8,585 bases of DNA from Bin87 sp964502995 (GTDB taxonomy: Bacteria; Chloroflexota; Dehalococcoidia; Lucifugimonadales; UBA3495), in the NCBI GenBank assembly GCA_964502995.1, contig CAZCZB010000115.1:1-8585 (forward strand), read 5' to 3'. Made by a program: the position numbers and the translations under genes. Numbering within the stretch: the stretch's first letter is position 1; each line of letters opens with the position of its first letter. Below are positions 5,765 to 8,585 of this stretch, piece by piece. The notes beneath the pieces are model-generated. The model did no database searches. It was given only the letters and a program-made list of their open reading frames with translations, and had not been told where the DNA came from.

Positions 5765-6655
5765 ATGACCGCCCGCATTATTAACGGCAACGAACTGGCC
5801 GCCGACCTACGGGCGGAAGCGGCCGACGGCGTGGCAGCGCTGTTCGCATCCTCCGGCGTAACGCCCGGCCTGGCAGCCGTGCTGGTTGGCGACGACCCTG
5901 CCTCCGCGGTGTATGTGCGCAACAAGGCCCGCGCCTGCGCCGAAGCCGGCATTTTCTCCGAAACCTTCAATCTGCCCGACGATCGCCCCCAGGAAGAACT
6001 GTTGGCCCTCATCGACCGTCTCAACGCAGACCCGAAGTTTCACGGCATCCTGGTGCAGTTGCCGCTTCCCTATCACATGAACGAAGGGGCGGCCATCGAA
6101 CGCATCGACCCGCGCAAGGACGTGGACGGCCTGCATCCCGTCAGCCAGGGCCGGATGCTCCAGGGCGAACCCTCATTTCTGCCCTGCACGCCGGCCGGCG
6201 TGCAGCAGGCGCTGCTGCGCTCCGGTTACGACCCGTCCGGTCAGCACGTGGTGATCGTCGGCCGCAGCAACATTGTGGGCAAGCCTCTGGCGACCATGCT
6301 GATGCAACGCAACTCCGGCGGCAACGCCACCGTCACCGTGTGCCACACCCGAACCCGCGACCTGCCCGACATCACCCGCCAGGCCGACATCCTGATTGCC
6401 GCCATGGGGGCGCCCCGCGCCATCGGCGCCGACATGGTGCGCGATGGCGCCGTCGTGATCGACGTGGGCATCAACCGGGTTGACGACGCCACCCGCCGCC
6501 GAGGCTACCGTCTCGTCGGAGACGTGGACTTCGAGCCGGTGGCCGCCAAAGCCGAGGCCATTACGCCCGTGCCCGGCGGCATCGGCCCCATGACCGTGGC
6601 CATGCTCATCAGCAACACGCTGCACGCCGCGCGGGTCAGCGCCGGGCAGGCGTAA
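5765..6655 (+). CDS. folD: Bifunctional methylenetetrahydrofolate dehydrogenase / cyclohydrolase
   Basis: FolD interconverts 5,10-methylene-THF, 5,10-methenyl-THF and 10-formyl-THF with NADP(H), supplying one-carbon units for purine, thymidylate and formyl-Met-tRNA synthesis in the cytoplasm. All family signatures are present in the 296 residues: SAVYVRNKARACAEAG with Tyr50 and the catalytic Lys54, ILVQLPLP (95-102), KDVDGLHP (118-125), PCTPAGV (140-146), the nucleotide-binding GRSNIVGKPLA (166-176) and PVPGGIGPMTVAML (268-281). Length is typical. ATG 5765 is chosen; a GTG directly before it at 5762 would add one residue. There is no clear ribosome site, and the stop of the Uma2 gene is only 13 bases away, so translational coupling is likely. 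queA follows after 20 bp. Confidence 0.95.
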   Translation: MTARIINGNELAADLRAEAADGVAALFASSGVTPGLAAVLVGDDPASAVYVRNKARACAEAGIFSETFNLPDDRPQEELLALIDRLNADPKFHGILVQLPLPYHMNEGAAIERIDPRKDVDGLHPVSQGRMLQGEPSFLPCTPAGVQQALLRSGYDPSGQHVVIVGRSNIVGKPLATMLMQRNSGGNATVTVCHTRTRDLPDITRQADILIAAMGAPRAIGADMVRDGAVVIDVGINRVDDATRRRGYRLVGDVDFEPVAAKAEAITPVPGGIGPMTVAMLISNTLHAARVSAGQA

Positions 6656-6675
6656 CCGAAACCTCCCGCCTTCGC

Positions 6676-7794
6676 ATGACGCTCCGCACCAGCGATTTCG
6701 ACTACCACCTGCCGCCGGAACTGATCGCCCAGACCCCCGCCGAACCCAGGGATTCGTCGCGCCTGCTGGCGCTGGACCGGGCGCAGCCCAACGGCGTTGA
6801 GCACCGCACATTCCGGGATCTCACCGAATACCTGCGCCCCGGCGACCTGATGGTGTTCAACCGCAGCCGGGTGATTCCGGCGCGACTGCACGGCAACGAG
6901 CAGCGTTCCGGCGCCCGCGTCGAGGTGCTGCTGGTTCGCCGGCTGGAGCCGGGAATCTGGCAGGCCCTGGGTCGCCCGGGCCGCCGGCTCCGCGTGGGCG
7001 CAAAGGTGGTCATCGGACCGCCGGACGCCGACACTCCAATCGATGCCGACACTCCGATTGATGCGGACGCTCCGATTGACGCCAACGCTCCGATTGATGC
7101 CGACGCTCCGATTCACTCGGTGGAAGTCGAAGTGCTGGAGAGCCACGAGAACGGACTGCGCACCGTCCGCCTCTCCGACGAATCGCGCATGGACAACCTG
7201 GGCGAACTCCCTCTGCCGCCGTACATCAAGGAAACGCCCGACGATCCCGAGCGTTACCAAACCGTCTATGCCGACGCTCCCGGCAGCGTCGCCGCGCCCA
7301 CGGCCGGGCTGCACTTCACCGACCGGATGCTCGCCGACATTCGCGCCATCGGCGTCGAAACGGCATGGGTGACGCTGCACGTGGGCCTCGACACGTTCCG
7401 TCCGGTGCATGGCGAGGACATCACGGAGCACAAGATTCACACCGAATGGTTCGATCTGCCCCAGGGTACCGCCGATGCCATCAACCGCGCGCGGCGGGAC
7501 GGCAGCCGCATCATCGCGGTGGGCACCACCAGCGTCCGCACGCTGGAACACGTGGCGCGCATCTGCGGCGATGAAATCGCGGCCACCACCGGCGACGCCG
7601 ACCTGTTCATCGTCCCCGGCCATCAATTCCGCCTGGTGGACGCCATGCTCACCAACTTCCACCTGCCGCGCTCAACCCTGATGATGCTGGTATCCGCCTT
7701 CGCCGGCCGCGAGCGCATCATGGCGGCGTATCAGGAGGCGATCGAGCAGCGTTACCGGTTCTACTCCTTCGGCGACGCGATGCTGATTGTTTAG
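6676..7794 (+). CDS. queA: S-adenosylmethionine:tRNA ribosyltransferase-isomerase
   Basis: QueA transfers and isomerises the ribosyl part of SAM onto preQ1 in the anticodon of tRNAs, making epoxyqueuosine. The 372-residue product has the family landmarks: FDYHLPPELIAQTP (8-21), LMVFNRSRVIPARL (58-71), ERYQTVYADAPGSVAAPTAG (192-211), LHVGLDTFRPV (234-244), EHKIHTEWF (251-259), VGTTSVRTLEH (282-292), FIVPGHQFRLVDAMLTNFHL (311-330) and YRFYSFGDAMLI (360-371). It is about 25-30 residues longer than usual. The surplus is explained by five copies of a six-residue unit at residues 117-146, in the loop after GRRLRVGAKVVIGPP. The start has no ribosome site and lies 20 bp after folD, so it depends on upstream translation. 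Other queuosine genes are not in the window. The stop codon sits in a 10-bp palindrome (7790-7799). Confidence 0.95.
   Translation: MTLRTSDFDYHLPPELIAQTPAEPRDSSRLLALDRAQPNGVEHRTFRDLTEYLRPGDLMVFNRSRVIPARLHGNEQRSGARVEVLLVRRLEPGIWQALGRPGRRLRVGAKVVIGPPDADTPIDADTPIDADAPIDANAPIDADAPIHSVEVEVLESHENGLRTVRLSDESRMDNLGELPLPPYIKETPDDPERYQTVYADAPGSVAAPTAGLHFTDRMLADIRAIGVETAWVTLHVGLDTFRPVHGEDITEHKIHTEWFDLPQGTADAINRARRDGSRIIAVGTTSVRTLEHVARICGDEIAATTGDADLFIVPGHQFRLVDAMLTNFHLPRSTLMMLVSAFAGRERIMAAYQEAIEQRYRFYSFGDAMLIV
7024..7113 (+). repeat. Five tandem 18-bp units inside queA
   Basis: Units begin at 7024, 7042, 7060, 7078 and 7096, each 18 bases with consensus GATGCCGACGCTCCGATT, in phase with queA. They code for DADTPI twice, then DADAPI, DANAPI and DADAPI. 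Differences are few: C/T at the third and last bases, A or G at base 10, a G in codon two of unit 3, an A at base 7 of unit 4 and an A at base 15 of unit 1. The array starts right after Pro-Pro at 115-116 and ends before HSVEVEV. Confidence 0.93.
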
Positions 7795-7822
7795 CTAAAA
7801 GCACATTCCGGAGGCTTCGAGA

Positions 7823-8557
7823 ATGACCTTAAGAAATGAGATCACCCGCCCCGTCTGGTTTGTTGGCGCCGGTTGGGGTGGCACAGACGATCAAACCGAG
7901 CGATTCCTGCGAAGTGGGATTTGGGAAAACGGGTATAGGGATGGAGAATTCTACGACCAGGTTAGGGCAGTCAAACCGGGAGATCGGATCGCCATCAAAG
8001 CCAGGTACGGACGTAGGCAAAACCTACCGTTCGATAATCATGGCGAATACGTGCCGGGGATGCTAATCAAGGCAATCGGCGTAGTAACACGAAACGCAGG
8101 AGACGGACGTTTCTTGAGTGTCGATTGGACCAGATGTAATCCACCCAAAGAATGGTATTTCTCGATGTACGCCCAAACCATCCACGCCGTATACCCAGGA
8201 GATTGGAAGACTGACGCTTTAATAGCGTTTACGTTCGACAACCAACCACAGGACATTGAACGTTGGCGCAATGACCGGCAATATCAGGCAAGGTTCGGTG
8301 ATCAATTGACAGTAGATGCACGTTTCGGTTGGACAAATTTCTATACAGAATTTGCTGATAAGTTACTCCAGTATCGGCATGACCGGGAGCCATTAACGCA
8401 AGCAATAGCCAGCATCGCCAGCCGGCGGCCCGAGTTGCCTCTAGCCATTACTGACCAATTCGCTGACGGCACCTCCGGCCCGCTGATAGACATTTGCCCT
8501 TTCACCACCATTGGAATTTTCAACCGCAACCTTAGAGGGTGTGTGACAATGGGCTAA
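7823..8557 (+). CDS. N-terminal part of a McrB-like restriction ATPase, apparently frameshifted
   Basis: The 244-residue frame has a good GGAGG ribosome site 8 bases before the ATG. Its sequence matches, from memory, the N-terminal region of AAA+ proteins annotated as McrB-like, 5-methylcytosine-specific restriction subunits: PVWFVGAGWGGTDDQTERF (10-28), GIWENGY (32-38), VKPGDRIAIKA (50-60), NLPFDNHGEYV (67-77), VDWTR near 100, EWYFSMYAQTI near 110 and SGPLIDICPFTTIGIFNR (218-235). The KPGDRIAIKA and IGVVT segments recall PUA/EVE-like readers of modified bases (inference). In the family the chain continues beyond IFNR into a linker and an AAA+ motor; here it stops nine residues later at 8557. 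Base composition is lower than its neighbours: I count 55 G/C in 120 bases at 8221-8340, against 40 in 60 at 7321-7380 in queA. This suggests transfer. No McrC partner is visible before the window ends. Confidence 0.7.
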   Translation: MTLRNEITRPVWFVGAGWGGTDDQTERFLRSGIWENGYRDGEFYDQVRAVKPGDRIAIKARYGRRQNLPFDNHGEYVPGMLIKAIGVVTRNAGDGRFLSVDWTRCNPPKEWYFSMYAQTIHAVYPGDWKTDALIAFTFDNQPQDIERWRNDRQYQARFGDQLTVDARFGWTNFYTEFADKLLQYRHDREPLTQAIASIASRRPELPLAITDQFADGTSGPLIDICPFTTIGIFNRNLRGCVTMG

Positions 8558-8585
8558 ACTGGCATGGGATGTTCTTGGGATGGAG
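8547..8585 (+). other. Shifted-frame continuation of the McrB-like gene
   Basis: In the +1 frame, after a TGA at 8544-8546, thirteen codons stay open to the window edge and read QWAKLAWDVLGME. The end, AKLAWDVLGME, resembles the short helix ending in LGV that I recall following IFNR in McrB-like relatives. The original frame here gives an unconvincing LRGCVTMG and stops. One base gained or two lost between about 8536 and 8550 would rejoin them. The evidence rests on a short peptide. Confidence 0.4.

Noticed and set aside
6505..7662. Minus-strand frame of 385 codons with repeated NRSVGI-like residues
   Set aside because: Antisense to folD and queA; the repeats are the complement of the 18-bp queA array, not a separate protein.
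6676..8557. queA next to a modified-DNA restriction gene as a deazaguanine DNA-modification system
   Set aside because: Known 7-deazaguanine DNA systems use preQ0 and dpd genes, not QueA, and none of those genes are present; the adjacency is better explained by chance insertion behind queA.

Overview
The window is GC-rich bacterial DNA, apart from its right end, and carries eight protein-coding genes packed with short gaps. The long plant-type leucine-rich-repeat exoprotein, the DUF1800 protein, the Uma2-family protein and the cobalamin-binding-type protein without a signal peptide together suggest a Chloroflexota genome (SAR202/Dehalococcoidia-like or sponge-associated lineages). That assignment is inferred from gene-family habits; no marker gene proves it. 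I saw no rRNA, tRNA, CRISPR array, insertion sequence or integrase.

Left half, minus strand. From 5007 down to 1 every gene reads leftward. A good sigma70-type promoter (4979-5007) lies directly in front of a cobalamin-binding-type protein (4036-4971), which looks leaderless. Close behind follow a 101-residue protein of unknown function (3706-4011) and a small Rieske [2Fe-2S] protein (3232-3666), and these three look like one operon. An exported fibronectin-III plus LRR protein (1314-3149) follows after 82 bp. A DUF1800 protein (1134 down, cut by the window edge) has its own strong promoter at 1216-1244.

Right half, plus strand. A divergent promoter (5001-5028) overlaps the minus-strand one and drives a Uma2-family nuclease-like protein (5074-5751), then folD (one-carbon folate metabolism, 5765-6655) and queA (queuosine tRNA modification, 6676-7794) with gaps of 13 and 20 bp. 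QueA carries an in-frame array of five 18-bp repeats that has no place in the usual family layout.

Right edge. At 7823 base composition drops and a gene starts whose protein matches, from memory, the N-terminal part of McrB-like modification-dependent restriction ATPases. Its frame closes at 8557, just where the family would run on towards an AAA+ domain, and the neighbouring frame stays open to the window end in family-like sequence. This is either a frameshifted gene or a sequence error, and may be the edge of a defence region.

The points most worth a second look are the QueA repeat array, the overlapping divergent promoters with a probable leaderless start, the broken McrB-like gene, and the cobalamin-binding/small protein/Rieske cluster. 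I did not find a clearly new multi-gene system.
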